A stretch of DNA of 64,000 nucleotides from Sutterella wadsworthensis 2_1_59BFAA (GCF_000297775.1 NZ_JH815516.1:9226-73225), one strand, 5' to 3'; positions 43,378 to 54,494 are shown, counted from the first letter of the stretch. The notes: generated by a model from the letters alone, not told the origin. Translations and numbers: made by a program.

Positions 43378-44300
43378 CAGTTGTCTCCCTTGCGAAGGCG
43401 CGGGTTGACGACGAGTGCGAGAAGGTCCATGAGAAGGTTTGCGGTGACGAGCGAGGCGCCCGTGACCAGCACGATCATCTGCACGACGGGAATGTCGCGC
43501 GAGGCGACCGACTGGACGAGGAGCTTGCCGACGCCGGGCCAGGAGAAGACGTTTTCGGTGATGACGGCGCCCGCGACGAGCGTGCCGAGGAAGAAGCCGA
43601 GGATCGTGAGGATCGAGAGCATGGCGTTGGGAAGCGCATGGAGCCAGATGATCTTGCGCTCGGGCAGGCCGCGCATGCGGGCCGCCCTCACGCACGGGAG
43701 GCGCAGCGCGTCGATCATGGCGCTTCGGGCATAGCGCGAGAAGATCGCGGCCTCCGAGGTCGCCATCGTGATGATCGGCATTATGTAGTGCCAGACGGTT
43801 GCGTTGCCGTAGGACGGGAGCCATCCGAGCTGGATCGAGAAGACGAGCAGAAGGAGGACGCCCATGAAGAAGTTGGGCACCGCATAGCCGAAGACCGACA
43901 TCACCATGAGGCTGCGGTCGAGGAGCGTGTTGCGGTGAAGCGCGGCGCACACGCCCGACGGAATGCCGATGAGGAGCGTCACGACGGCGGTCGGAATCAT
44001 GAGCGAGAGCGTGGGGCCGAGCGCGTCGAGGAAGACGTCCCTCACGGGCTGGCCCGTCATGTAGCTCGTGCCTATGTCGAGCGAGACGAACTTCTCGAGG
44101 TAGACGAGGAACTGCTGCCAGAGCGGCAGGTTGAGGCCCCACTGGGCGCGGAAGGCCTCGAGCGCCACCTCGTCGGCGGCGTTGCCGAGCATGATGCGGG
44201 CCGGATCGCCCGTCATGTGAAGGCCGAAGAAGACGCAGGCCGTGAGGAGCAGGAGCGTGAACGCGGCGCGAAGAAGGATTCGGAAGACGACGGCGAACAT
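43377..44300 (-). CDS. ABC transporter permease, DppB/OppB type
   Basis: This 307-aa inner-membrane permease has the DppB hallmarks: an N-terminal segment, GDPARIMLGNAADEVALEAFRAQWGLNLPLWQQF, the coupling loop YARSAMIDALRLPCVRAARMRGLPERKIIWLHALPNAMLSIL, and AGAVITENVFSWPGVGKLLVQSVASRD. It is 3 bp after the ATPase gene and overlaps the next permease gene. It forms the membrane channel with DppC. Confidence 0.92.
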   Translation of the reverse strand: MFAVVFRILLRAAFTLLLLTACVFFGLHMTGDPARIMLGNAADEVALEAFRAQWGLNLPLWQQFLVYLEKFVSLDIGTSYMTGQPVRDVFLDALGPTLSLMIPTAVVTLLIGIPSGVCAALHRNTLLDRSLMVMSVFGYAVPNFFMGVLLLLVFSIQLGWLPSYGNATVWHYIMPIITMATSEAAIFSRYARSAMIDALRLPCVRAARMRGLPERKIIWLHALPNAMLSILTILGFFLGTLVAGAVITENVFSWPGVGKLLVQSVASRDIPVVQMIVLVTGASLVTANLLMDLLALVVNPRLRKGDN

Positions 44301-44303
44301 GGA

Positions 44304-46373
<2,070 letters not shown>

Positions 46374-46427
46374 GTGTTGAAGGTGAGGGACGTGAGGAAT
46401 CCGGAAAGCCTGGGACGGAGAACGCGG

Positions 46428-46462
46428 GCGGACGCACGGGATGACGGGATCCCTGCGTCCGC
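46428..46462. repeat. Intercistronic hairpin between binding-protein and ATPase genes
   Basis: GCGGACGCA (46428-46436) pairs with TGCGTCCGC (46454-46462) in the 180-bp gap of the ABC operon. Such hairpins often protect or attenuate mRNA so that the binding protein is made in excess. It has no T run. Confidence 0.45.
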
Positions 46463-46553
46463 GGCTTTCGTGCGTTCGGCGTGCGGGGCCAGATCCCGGA
46501 CGGCCGCCCTGCGCGGGAGTTCGTCCGGAATCCGATGCCGGAGGATGCCGGCA

Positions 46554-48101
46554 TTACTGGAAGGACAAGTTCTCCGCCGAGAGGTCGAGGCTTCCCTGAA
46601 GGGCGCTCGCCTCCCAGACGACGTTCTTCTGCTTGGCGTAGAGCATCGGGAGCGAGTAGAGCGGGCAGGCCCAGGGATTCTGCGAGAAGACCTTCAGCAT
46701 CTCGCCCCAGGCGGCCTTGCGCTCGGCGGGATCGACGCTCGTCTCGAGCTTTTCGCCAAGCTCGCAGAAGCGCCTATACTCGGCCGAGTCGGCGACGTAG
46801 CCGTTCTGCACCCAGAAGCTCGAGGGCTTGAGGCGGCGCCAGAGCTGGGCGACGGGATCGGGATAGTAGGCGGAGAAGCTCGCGTTGTTGATCATGCGGT
46901 CGCGGCCCGGCGCCTCGACCTGGGTCCAGTTTTCCTTGACCTCGATCTTCACGTTGAGGCCTGCGGCCTTGAGCATGGAGGCGACGGCTTGCGTGACGAC
47001 GAGCTCCTGCGTGTAGTAGCCCGCCTGGATGCGCCAGACGATGGGCTCGCCCCTGTAGCCCGAGGCCTTGACGAGAGCCCTGGCCTTGGCGGGATCGTAG
47101 AGTTTTTCGCCCGCCGTGGTGAGATAGAGTTCGCCGAAGGTCTTCGACTGGAAGTTGTCGGCCGTGGAGGTGCGGCCCGCGAAGAGCGCGTTGACGAGAA
47201 TGTCGCGGTCGATCGCGTGGAGGATGGCCTGACGGAGTTCCTTCGACTGCATGACGGCGGAGGACTTGCAGTCGAAGACGAGGCCGTAGATGTTGTCGAT
47301 GGCGCCGCCCGTGACGTCGATGCGGCCGTCGGCGGAAAGAGGCTTCACCTGATCCGGCGGGACTTCGGTGATGAGGTCGAATTCGCCCGAGCGAAGGCCC
47401 GCGACGCGGGCGGAGAGTTCGGGCACCTCGACGAAGCTCACCTTGGCGGCGGGTGCCGTCTTGCCCCAGTAGCCGTCGAAGCGCGTGAGCTCAAGACGGT
47501 TGCCGGTCTTGAAGGAGGCGATCCTGTAGGGACCCGTGCCCACGGGCGCCTTGAGCCACTTCTCCCAGCCGCCCGCAGCCTTCCAGCCGTCCTCGGAGAT
47601 GATCTCGGAGGTGCGCGCGGAGAAGCGGCGCTCGATCATCGGGTCGGGCGCCTTCATGGTGACGCGAACGGTGAGGTCGTCGACTTTGACCACTTCCTTG
47701 AGGTTGCCGAGGAATTCCCAGGCGACGGCGCGGCCCGGCGCCTTTTCGCCTGAGAAGCGCTCGGGCCCGAACGTGAAGACGACGTCATCGGCCGTGAGCG
47801 GCGTGCCGTCGTGGAACCTGACGCCGGAGCGCAGCTTGAACTCGACCGTGTCGGGTGAGAGGCGGCACCACGATTCGGCAAGTCCCGGCTTGAGCTCGCC
47901 CGTCTTCTGGTCCGCCTTGAGGAGCGTCTCGAAGACGTTGCCGACATAGCGGTCGATCGCGTTGTTGTTGATGCCCTGCGGCTCGATGATGGTCGGAATC
48001 TGCGGCATCGCGATCACCATGTGATCGGCCGAGGCCCAGGCGTTGAGGACGCTGGAACAGAAGAGGGCCGCGAGGGCGGCGGTCTTGCGGATCTTGAACA
48101 T
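46554..48101 (-). CDS. ABC transporter substrate-binding protein, family 5 (peptide/nickel/opine type)
   Basis: This 515-aa periplasmic protein has a signal peptide (MFKIRKTAALAALFCSSVLNAWA). The family-5 pattern follows: VFETLLKADQKTGELKPGLAESW, VEFKLRSGVRFHDGTPLTADDVVFTF, VGTGPYRIASFKTGNRLEL, QAILHAIDRDILVNALFAG, and a C-terminal region ending QGSLDLSAENLSFQ. It is the first gene of the operon SBP-ATPase-DppB-DppC-NPP. The ligand is unknown; the linked phosphodiesterase suggests a phosphorylated or nucleotide-like solute. Confidence 0.92.
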   Translation of the reverse strand: MFKIRKTAALAALFCSSVLNAWASADHMVIAMPQIPTIIEPQGINNNAIDRYVGNVFETLLKADQKTGELKPGLAESWCRLSPDTVEFKLRSGVRFHDGTPLTADDVVFTFGPERFSGEKAPGRAVAWEFLGNLKEVVKVDDLTVRVTMKAPDPMIERRFSARTSEIISEDGWKAAGGWEKWLKAPVGTGPYRIASFKTGNRLELTRFDGYWGKTAPAAKVSFVEVPELSARVAGLRSGEFDLITEVPPDQVKPLSADGRIDVTGGAIDNIYGLVFDCKSSAVMQSKELRQAILHAIDRDILVNALFAGRTSTADNFQSKTFGELYLTTAGEKLYDPAKARALVKASGYRGEPIVWRIQAGYYTQELVVTQAVASMLKAAGLNVKIEVKENWTQVEAPGRDRMINNASFSAYYPDPVAQLWRRLKPSSFWVQNGYVADSAEYRRFCELGEKLETSVDPAERKAAWGEMLKVFSQNPWACPLYSLPMLYAKQKNVVWEASALQGSLDLSAENLSFQ

Positions 48102-48546
48102 TTACATTTCCTGCAGCAACGCGCGGAGCTCCGAATGACGAATGAAGGGAGAGTCCCGCGCCGGACTCCGCACGGAGTCCGAAAACAAAGGTCTGAATGC
48201 GGTGACGACTCACGCTGAGGCTCCGGCACCGGAGAAAACGAACTGAAGGCGCGGGCCGCACGACGTTCGCCGTCGCCGTGAGATTCTGAAGACCTTGTGC
48301 TTCACGAAGACGACACGGACATGACGTTTTGATGACGATGGATGCGGACGGTCGGTTCGCGGATGGACGCGGCGGATGCTCAGGAATAGGGTCGTTCAAT
48401 CGTTCAAATTGATGTCGTCAATATCATGAGGAGTGTTTGTAAAACACTATGTCAATCGGGACGGCCCTTCCGAAAGTCTGGGACAATGAGCGGACAGAGG
48501 GGGCGGTGTGCCGCCCCGAACCCTACGAAGTCAAAGGAAGACAGAA
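48102..48546. other. Intergenic region between divergent genes, no gene seen
   Basis: These 445 bp between the ABC operon and the 60-aa regulator contain no supported gene. They presumably hold both promoters. Confidence 0.4.
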
Positions 48547-48729
48547 ATGGAAGACAAGGACGTCATTCTCGAAGCCATGCGCAAGGCGGGCGAACCGCTC
48601 AATGCCGGCAAGGTCGCCGAACTTACGGGTCTTGACCGCAAGGCGGTCGACAAGGCCTTTGCGGCGATGAAGAAGACGGGTGAAATCGTCTCGCCGGTCC
48701 GCTGCAAGTGGGAGCCGGCTCAGAAATAA
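48547..48729 (+). CDS. Small winged-helix-like DNA-binding protein
   Basis: This 60-aa protein has the composition of a minimal winged helix: KDVILEAMRKAGEPLNAGKVAELTGLDRKAVDKAFAAMKKTGEIVSP. The AELTGLDRKAVDKAFAAMKK part is a clear helix-turn-helix followed by a strand. ATG 48547 has AAAGGAAGACAG upstream. It is followed within 30 bp by the hairpin in the 48752-48816 repeat, which looks like its terminator. Probably a free-standing transcription regulator; its target is unknown. Confidence 0.75.
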   Translation: MEDKDVILEAMRKAGEPLNAGKVAELTGLDRKAVDKAFAAMKKTGEIVSPVRCKWEPAQK

Positions 48730-48751
48730 GCCGCGCCCTGCACGGGCTTGA

Positions 48752-48816
48752 CTAAAAAAAGGATGAGGGGCGCCTGTCTTCGGACGGGCGCCCTGACTTT
48801 TTGGCGCTCGCGGGCA
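48752..48816 (+). repeat. 65-bp direct repeat, copy 1 (contains an intact terminator)
   Basis: This segment recurs at 50936-50999 with two substitutions and one A fewer. This copy contains a perfect 11-bp stem, GGGCGCCTGTC-TTCG-GACGGGCGCCC, followed by TGACTTTTT, that is, a working terminator for the small regulator gene. The repeat continues past the terminator (GGCGCTCGCGGGCA), so it is not simply a terminator shape but a true duplicated segment. Confidence 0.8.
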
Positions 48817-49164
48817 ACTTCGCATGGCCCTGCCCGGAGGAGATGAAAATCCATTCCCGACTCTCATCCATCGATTTTCAGTGAGGGATCGATCCGTACC
48901 GTGTGGTGTCCGGCAAAGTCATTCCATGCACGGCATCCTATAATGAAAAAGATTTCGCTAGTTCCCTCCATGAGATCCATGCGATTCGAAAACAACATGC
49001 ATAGTCGAGCACGCTCCTGCCTGCTGTCACACGCGAGCCATCCTCCGATATCGTCACCTAAAACTTGACTGTTCGAAACCTCAGGTCAATCGGCTGGTCT
49101 CCAAAGGCTCCGAAGCACACAGGCCGGGCTTTGCCCGCACCATCCCTTCTTGAGGTATCCCATC

Positions 49165-49359
49165 ATGGTAGTCATCATTGCATTGCTTCACTGCCTTCCG
49201 CCCATCCTCGGAGCACTCATCGGAGGAAGAGAGGGACTTGCCACCGGCACGATCATCGGTGTGATTTGCGCCTTTGTCTTCGGCGCATTGGTGTTCACGA
49301 TTCCGGACCTTCTGGGCGTTGGTCTCGGTTTTGTCATCGGCAAGGTGTTCACCCGCTGA
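49165..49359 (+). CDS. Small hydrophobic membrane protein
   Basis: This 64-aa protein is almost entirely hydrophobic, with two probable transmembrane helices (MVVIIALLHCLPPILGALIG and TIIGVICAFVFGALVFTIPD), a GGREGLATG turn and the ending VIGKVFTR. ATG 49165 has GAGG 9 nt upstream; an in-frame ATG at 49150 is possible. It resembles small two-helix integral membrane proteins of unknown function. It lies between the 65-bp repeat and the TnpB element. Confidence 0.55.
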   Translation: MVVIIALLHCLPPILGALIGGREGLATGTIIGVICAFVFGALVFTIPDLLGVGLGFVIGKVFTR

Positions 49360-49506
49360 AATTGTCCCTCAACCGCTGCCCGTCTGACTGCCTCCCGTTA
49401 TCTAACGGGCCGTAAAACCTCTCCATTCATGGGGAGGATATAAGGCCCAAATGGGCATTTGGTCGTAAAGCACGTATTCTTGAAGGAAGTGTGCCATGAT
49501 GTTCAT

Positions 49507-50889
49507 ATGAAGATCACCTGCGCCTTTCAATACGAACTCTATGTTGACGAGACCCGACGTGCGGCCTTGAGCCGAAACGCCGGTTGCCGCAGGTTTGTCT
49601 TCAACAAGGCGTTGGGGATCCAAAACGAGCGCAAGTCCAAAGGTGAAAAGCTTCTCACCTACAAGGAGCTCGCCCACGAGTTGGTGCTCTGGAAAAAACA
49701 ACCCGAGACCGCCTTCCTTCGAGAGGCCATGGCCCAACCGCTCCAGCAAGCCCTGCTCGATCTCGATCGCGCCATCAGCGACAGCTTCCGTCCCAAGAGC
49801 GATCCGGCACACAAAGGATGGCCGAAGTTCAAGGCGAAAGATATCGGAGACGGCTTTCGGGTTCCGCAGTTTGCTCCAGAACACATCGACAATGCCAACG
49901 GGCGAGTCAAGCTCCCGAAGATCGGCTGGATTCGATACCGTAGAACGCGCGCCATCGCGTTTGAGTGTGCGAACGGGACGCTCGTTCCCGGTGTCGTGAA
50001 ACAGATTCACGTCAAGAAGGACTGCGGCCGCTGGTTCGTGATCTTCACGGTTGAGTTCGAAGTCCAGGCCCCCGACATGAAGGCGCTCGATGTCGGAATC
50101 GACGTCGGCGTCGTGCATGCCGTCGCGACGAGCGACGGACGATTCTACGATCTCGACACGGAGAAGATTCGCTCGATCGAGAAACGCATTGCGGGCTTGA
50201 AACGCAAGCTTTCGCTCAACCAGGAGTCGCGAAAGAAACTCGCGAAGTTGGGACTGGCGGAGCCTTTTGACAAGAAGCAGCCGAGTCGCAAGCGCCGTCA
50301 GCTCAAGGAGAGGATTCAAAACCTATACCGAAAGATTCGTTGCATTCGACAGGATTTCCACAGGAAGACGGCGCATGCGCTCGCGCAGGAGTACGGCTGC
50401 GTGTACGTCGAGGACCTGAAGGTGAAGAACATGACGGCGTCCGCCAAGGGCACCGTTGCGAATCCAGGCAAGAATGTGAAGCAGAAAAGCGGGCTCAACC
50501 GCGCCATCCTGCGCACGGGGTTCTACAGTCTTCGCCAAACAATCGAATGGCAACTTCTGAAAGTGGGTGGTGTGATGATTTCCGTCGATCCGAGAGGGAC
50601 GAGCATCACCTGCCCGCACTGTCAGAGCAGGGACAAACGCAACCGCCCGACGCAGGCGATTTTCAAGTGCGTCAACGAAAGTTGCGGCTTCGAAGCGAAT
50701 GCCGACGTGGTGGGCGCCCTGAACGTGTTGAGGAAGGGCCGGACAGGCCCGAGTGCACACAACAAAAAGCACATCGCCCATGTAGTGAGTGTTGGGGAGC
50801 AAGGCTTTCGGCCTAAGGACTCGATGCCATCAATGGGAACCGCCCTTGAACCACGAGACCGCGTGGTCCAAGGAATCCCCGCCCTTTAG
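49507..50889 (+). CDS. tnpB: TnpB RNA-guided nuclease (Cas12 ancestor family)
   Basis: This 460-aa protein of the OMEGA nuclease TnpB family has an N-terminal domain with the FVFNKALGIQNER motif (usual RFVYNKAL...), RuvC-I DVGIDVGVVHAVATSDG (Asp about 199), an Arg/Lys-rich helical insertion, RuvC-II YGCVYVEDLKVKNM (Glu about 302), a zinc ribbon CPHC...CVNESC, and RuvC-III EANADVVGALNVL (Asp about 400). The catalytic triad is complete. ATG 49507 (MKITCAFQYELYV) was chosen over the longer open frame because it matches the usual start. The 3' end overlaps the putative guide RNA. No transposase partner lies nearby. Confidence 0.92.
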   Translation: MKITCAFQYELYVDETRRAALSRNAGCRRFVFNKALGIQNERKSKGEKLLTYKELAHELVLWKKQPETAFLREAMAQPLQQALLDLDRAISDSFRPKSDPAHKGWPKFKAKDIGDGFRVPQFAPEHIDNANGRVKLPKIGWIRYRRTRAIAFECANGTLVPGVVKQIHVKKDCGRWFVIFTVEFEVQAPDMKALDVGIDVGVVHAVATSDGRFYDLDTEKIRSIEKRIAGLKRKLSLNQESRKKLAKLGLAEPFDKKQPSRKRRQLKERIQNLYRKIRCIRQDFHRKTAHALAQEYGCVYVEDLKVKNMTASAKGTVANPGKNVKQKSGLNRAILRTGFYSLRQTIEWQLLKVGGVMISVDPRGTSITCPHCQSRDKRNRPTQAIFKCVNESCGFEANADVVGALNVLRKGRTGPSAHNKKHIAHVVSVGEQGFRPKDSMPSMGTALEPRDRVVQGIPAL

Positions 50890-50906
50890 GACGGGGAGGA
50901 AGTCAA
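50770..50906 (+). ncRNA. Putative TnpB right-end omega-RNA (reRNA) scaffold
   Basis: In this family the guide RNA is transcribed from the 3' part of tnpB through the right end. Here the end holds CCCCGCCCT-TTAG-GACGGGG followed by AGGAAGTCAA, matching the usual terminal hairpin. The guide would be the sequence starting at 50907 (GAGCGGCCCGAACATC...). The 5' limit is a guess from typical lengths. Confidence 0.6.
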
Positions 50907-50935
50907 GAGCGGCCCGAACATCAACGAGTAAGAGC

Positions 50936-50999
50936 CTAAAAAAGGATGAGGAGCGCCTGTCTTCGGACGGGCGGCCTGACTTTTTGGCGCTCGCGGGCA
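50936..50999 (+). repeat. 64-bp direct repeat, copy 2 (degenerate terminator)
   Basis: It matches copy 1 (48752-48816) at all but two positions, plus one missing A. Both substitutions fall in the hairpin base (GGGCGCC to GAGCGCC and GGCGCCC to GGCGGCC) and shorten the stem, so this copy is the weaker terminator. It lies 30 bp past the TnpB element end and just before the MATE gene's promoter. Confidence 0.8.
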
Positions 51000-51083
51000 C
51001 GCTGAAAAGAAGCCTGCAAGTCGCTAAAATACGGCACTTTCAGTTCAGGGCCTGCGTTTCGGGCCTCTTCAGTCTTTCTGCAC

Positions 51084-52427
51084 ATGTCCTTCGAAATCGA
51101 ACGCCGCCGCATCTATTCGAGCGGCACCATCTTCCGCATGGCCGTTCCGCTGATGCTGAGCTTCCTGCTCGAGCAGCTCATCGGCATGACCGACGTCGCC
51201 TTTCTCGGGCGTGTCGGCGAAGTGGAGCTCGGCGCCGCAGCGCTCGCGGGCGTCTTCTTCCTCATGCTCATGATGTTCGGCATGGGGTACGGCTTCGGCG
51301 TGCAGGCGCACATGAGCAGGAAGAACGGCGAGAAGGCCTGGGCGGAGATCGGGCGGTCGTTCCGCTCCGGGGTACTCTTTCTCACGGGGCTCGCGGCGGT
51401 CCTCATCGTGCTCTCCGACCTTGCGGCCAAGCCTTTTCTCGATACGGCCTGCGAGTCGGCGGCGGTGGCTGAGGCGGCCGACACGTATCTCTACTGGCGC
51501 GTCTGGGGCCTGCCCTTTGCGTTTGCCTGCGCGCTTTTGCGTGCGTTCTTCATCGCGACGCTCAGGCCCGGCGTCCTGACGGCGAGCTCGCTCGTCATGG
51601 TCGCCTCGAACTTCGTCCTCAACTACGTGCTCATCTTCGGCGCAGGTCCCGTGCCCGCGATGGGCATTGCGGGCGCGGCCATTGCCTCGACGATTTCGGA
51701 GGCGGTCTGCCTCGTGTTCCTGCTCGGCTACGTACTCCTTCGCGTGGACCACGGGAAGTATGCGCTCTTCGGGAGCTTCTCCTGGGACGGCGCGCTGCAG
51801 CGCTCGCTCTTCAGGCTCGGGCGCTGGCTGATGGTGCAGGAGGCCTTTGCGTTCTTTGCGTGGCTTCTCTTCTTCCTCGCGGTCGAGCATCTCGGTGAGG
51901 AGCCTCTGGCGGTCTCGAACATCGTGCGCCAGATCTGCTCGACGCTCTTCCTATTCATCCACGCCTTCGGCTCGACGTGCGGCGCCGTCGCTGCAAACCT
52001 GATCGGCGAGGGCAGGGAGGACGAGGTGCCGGGCCTCGTGCGACGCGGCCTCGTGCTCTGCGCCGTTTCGATGCTGCCCGTCATGCTGCTCGCCGCCGTG
52101 TTCCCCTCGGCCGTGCTCGGGGTCTTCACGAGCATCGAGGGCGTGATCTCGGCCGCGAACGCGACCTTTTACGTGATGCTCGGCTCCTTCCTCACGGCCG
52201 TGCCCGCGATGTATCTGCTCTTCGTGATGGGCGGCATCGGCCGAACCTGGGAGAGCTCGGTCGCGACCATCGCCGCCTCGGCCGTCTATCTCTGCTACGT
52301 CTTCACGATCACGCGCCTCACGACGAACGTCGCCGTCGTCTGGACCGCCGACTGGATCTACTACATCACGGCGGGCGTCGTGCTGTGGCACTACTGGCGC
52401 AAGGGCGTCTGGCGTACGCACGCCTGA
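51084..52427 (+). CDS. MATE-family multidrug/sodium antiporter
   Basis: This is a 447-aa membrane protein with twelve predicted helices in two homologous halves, the MATE layout. The first helix region, MAVPLMLSFLLEQLIGMTDVAFLGRVGEVELGAAALAGVFF, has the conserved D-x-A-F-L-G pattern, and its counterpart occurs near VEHLGEEPLAVSNIVRQICSTLFLF. These pumps export cationic drugs or metabolites with Na+ or H+. TAAAAT at about 51024 is a candidate -10 box. No clear ribosome binding site precedes ATG 51084. Substrate is unknown. Confidence 0.9.
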   Translation: MSFEIERRRIYSSGTIFRMAVPLMLSFLLEQLIGMTDVAFLGRVGEVELGAAALAGVFFLMLMMFGMGYGFGVQAHMSRKNGEKAWAEIGRSFRSGVLFLTGLAAVLIVLSDLAAKPFLDTACESAAVAEAADTYLYWRVWGLPFAFACALLRAFFIATLRPGVLTASSLVMVASNFVLNYVLIFGAGPVPAMGIAGAAIASTISEAVCLVFLLGYVLLRVDHGKYALFGSFSWDGALQRSLFRLGRWLMVQEAFAFFAWLLFFLAVEHLGEEPLAVSNIVRQICSTLFLFIHAFGSTCGAVAANLIGEGREDEVPGLVRRGLVLCAVSMLPVMLLAAVFPSAVLGVFTSIEGVISAANATFYVMLGSFLTAVPAMYLLFVMGGIGRTWESSVATIAASAVYLCYVFTITRLTTNVAVVWTADWIYYITAGVVLWHYWRKGVWRTHA

Positions 52428-52587
52428 AGGCGATCTGCCTGAGGAGCTTGCGCCCGAGTCGTTTTCATGATGTTGAGACGCTTTTGTCATGAGGGGCCTC
52501 TGGTCTAAAATGCGTGTCACCGAAGCTCCCGCGCCCGCCTCGGCGGGCGGCGGGTCCCGTTCCAACACTTTATTGACGACATCGAAC

Positions 52588-53490
52588 ATGGCAGTCCTCA
52601 ACATCGGCTCTCTCAACCTTGACTACGTCTATCGCGTCGACCACTTCGTGCGTCCCGGCGAGACGCTTGCGGCCTCGCACCGCGCCGTGCATGCGGGTGG
52701 CAAGGGTCTCAACCAGTCGGTGGCGCTTGCTCGCGCGGGAGCGACGGTCCTCCATGCGGGTTGCGTGGGTGCCGACGGCGGTATGCTTCTTGAAGTGCTC
52801 AAGGGCGAAGGCGTCGACGTCTCGATGCTGGCCGTGCACGAGTCCGAGGCGAGCGGCCACACCTTCATCCAGGTGACGGAGGACGGCGAGAACGGCATCC
52901 TCTACTATCCCGGCACCAACGGCCGCGTGACGGTGGAGAGCATGCTGCTTGCGCTCGACGCCTGCGAGAAGGACGACATCGTGATGCTGCAGAACGAGCT
53001 CCCCGACACTGCGGGCCTTATCGAAGCTGCGCTCGAACGTGGTCTGCGCACCGTCCTCAATCCGTCTCCCTTCGACGCTTCGCTTCTCAAGGCGCCGCTC
53101 GAAAGGCTCTACGCGCTCATCGTCAACGAGACCGAGGCGAGGGGCTTTCTGGCCGACGAGGCCGAAGGCGTTGAGGCCGCCGGCCTGATGGCGCTTCTCG
53201 AGCGCAGGTATCCTGACGTGAACCTCATCCTCACACTCGGCAGCAGGGGCGCCTGCGGCCGTGTGCCCGGTGCCGAGCCCTTCTTCGTGCCGGCCGTGAA
53301 GATGAAGGCCGTCGACACGACGGGCGCGGGCGACACGTTCGCGGGGTATGCCGTGGCCGCGCTTGCCGCGGGCGAGGACTTGAGGACCGCCATGAACCGC
53401 GCCGCGAAGGCCTCCGCCATCTCGGTGACGCGCGAGGGCGCCGCCACCTCAATTCCGAGAAGGTCCGAGGTCGAGGCGCTCGCCGTCTGA
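52588..53490 (+). CDS. rbsK: Ribokinase (PfkB family)
   Basis: This 300-aa sugar kinase phosphorylates ribose. It has an N-terminal VLNIGSLNLDYVYRVDHFVRPGET, the PfkB signature GGKGLNQSVALARAG, GHTFIQVTEDGENGILYYPGTN, NPSPFD, and the catalytic/anion-hole motif VDTTGAGDTFAGYAVAALA (Asp about 251). Start ATG 52588 was chosen by homology; upstream sequence in frame is non-coding in character. It lies 50 bp upstream of a nucleoside hydrolase gene, giving a simple nucleoside-to-ribose-5-phosphate salvage pair. Confidence 0.92.
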   Translation: MAVLNIGSLNLDYVYRVDHFVRPGETLAASHRAVHAGGKGLNQSVALARAGATVLHAGCVGADGGMLLEVLKGEGVDVSMLAVHESEASGHTFIQVTEDGENGILYYPGTNGRVTVESMLLALDACEKDDIVMLQNELPDTAGLIEAALERGLRTVLNPSPFDASLLKAPLERLYALIVNETEARGFLADEAEGVEAAGLMALLERRYPDVNLILTLGSRGACGRVPGAEPFFVPAVKMKAVDTTGAGDTFAGYAVAALAAGEDLRTAMNRAAKASAISVTREGAATSIPRRSEVEALAV

Positions 53491-53540
53491 AGCCCGGCAA
53501 TCTTCGCAGCCGAACATTCCGAACGCAAGGAGCACGCAAC

Positions 53541-54494
53541 ATGAGCACCGAAAACCAGAAGATCGACATCATCCTCGACTGCGACCCCGGCTACGACGAC
53601 GCGGCCGCCATCCTGCTCGCCGCAGGCAATCCGAACGTGAACATCCTCGCGATCACGGTCGTGGCGGGCAATCAGTCGATTGCCAAGGTGACCCGCAACG
53701 CGCTGGCCATCGCGCAGGTGGCGGGCCTTCACGACGTTCCCATCGCGGCGGGCGCCACGCGTCCCCTGATGATCGAGCCCGAAGTGGCGGCCGAAATCCA
53801 CGGCGAGACGGGCCTTGACGACGCGACGCTCCCCGAGGAGATCGTGCTCAAGACGGATCCGAGGCATGCCGTGCAGGTGATCATCGACACCGTGATGAGC
53901 CGCCCCGCAGGGACGGTGACGCTCGTGCCGACGGGGCCGCTCACCAACATTGCGCTTGCCGCGCGCTTGGAGCCCAGGATCGTCGAGCGCGTCAAGGAGG
54001 TCGTCCTCATGGGCGGCGCCGTGCACACGGGCAACCACGGCCCGTACTCCGAATTCAACATCGGCACTGACCCCGAGGCGGCCGACATCGTCTTCAAGGA
54101 AAAGTGGAAGGTCGTGATGGTCGGGCTCGACCTCACCTATCAGGCCCGTGTGAGCGAGGAGCAGGTCGCCCGCATCGCCGCGATCCCGACGGCCTCCGCG
54201 AAGCTCCTCGCTGAAATCCTCACGGCCTTCAACGTCCGCTACCGCCGCGTGCGCGGCTTCGGCGACGCGCCGCTGCACGATCCGTGCGCCATCGCGTGCG
54301 TGCTCGACCCGACGGTCGTCAGGTACGTCCCCGTGCCCATCAGCGTCGAACTCACGGGCACGCGCACCCGCGGCATGACCGTCGCCGACTTCCGCAGGAC
54401 GGCCCCCGAGGGCTGTCACACCCACGCCGCGCTCGAGCTTGACCTCGCGCGTTTCTGGGACATGATGGCGGATGCCGTGTCGAGACTGCCGTAA
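53541..54494 (+). CDS. Inosine/uridine-preferring nucleoside hydrolase
   Basis: This 317-aa enzyme splits ribonucleosides into base and ribose. The calcium-binding signature DCDPGYDDAAAILLA (DxDxxxDD) is at residues 14-28. Other IunH-family landmarks are VVAGNQSIAKVTRNAL, LVPTGPLTNIALA, VVLMGGAVHTGNHGPYSEFNIGTDPEAADIV and GFGDAPLHDPCAIACVLDP. AAGGAG lies 11 nt before ATG 53541. It forms an operon with rbsK and ends at a strong terminator. Confidence 0.93.
   Translation: MSTENQKIDIILDCDPGYDDAAAILLAAGNPNVNILAITVVAGNQSIAKVTRNALAIAQVAGLHDVPIAAGATRPLMIEPEVAAEIHGETGLDDATLPEEIVLKTDPRHAVQVIIDTVMSRPAGTVTLVPTGPLTNIALAARLEPRIVERVKEVVLMGGAVHTGNHGPYSEFNIGTDPEAADIVFKEKWKVVMVGLDLTYQARVSEEQVARIAAIPTASAKLLAEILTAFNVRYRRVRGFGDAPLHDPCAIACVLDPTVVRYVPVPISVELTGTRTRGMTVADFRRTAPEGCHTHAALELDLARFWDMMADAVSRLP

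Larger units (their letters stand above)
49394..50906 (+). mobile_element. Stand-alone TnpB element (IS200/IS605 family, no tnpA)
   Basis: The element runs from left-end hairpins, CCCGTTA-TC-TAACGGG (49394-49409) and CCTCTCC/GGGGAGG (49418-49438), through tnpB to the right end CCCCGCCCTTTAGGACGGGGAGGAAGTCAA (ending 50906), a typical IS200/IS605 right-end sequence. No Y1 transposase is present. The exact left boundary is inferred. Confidence 0.75.
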
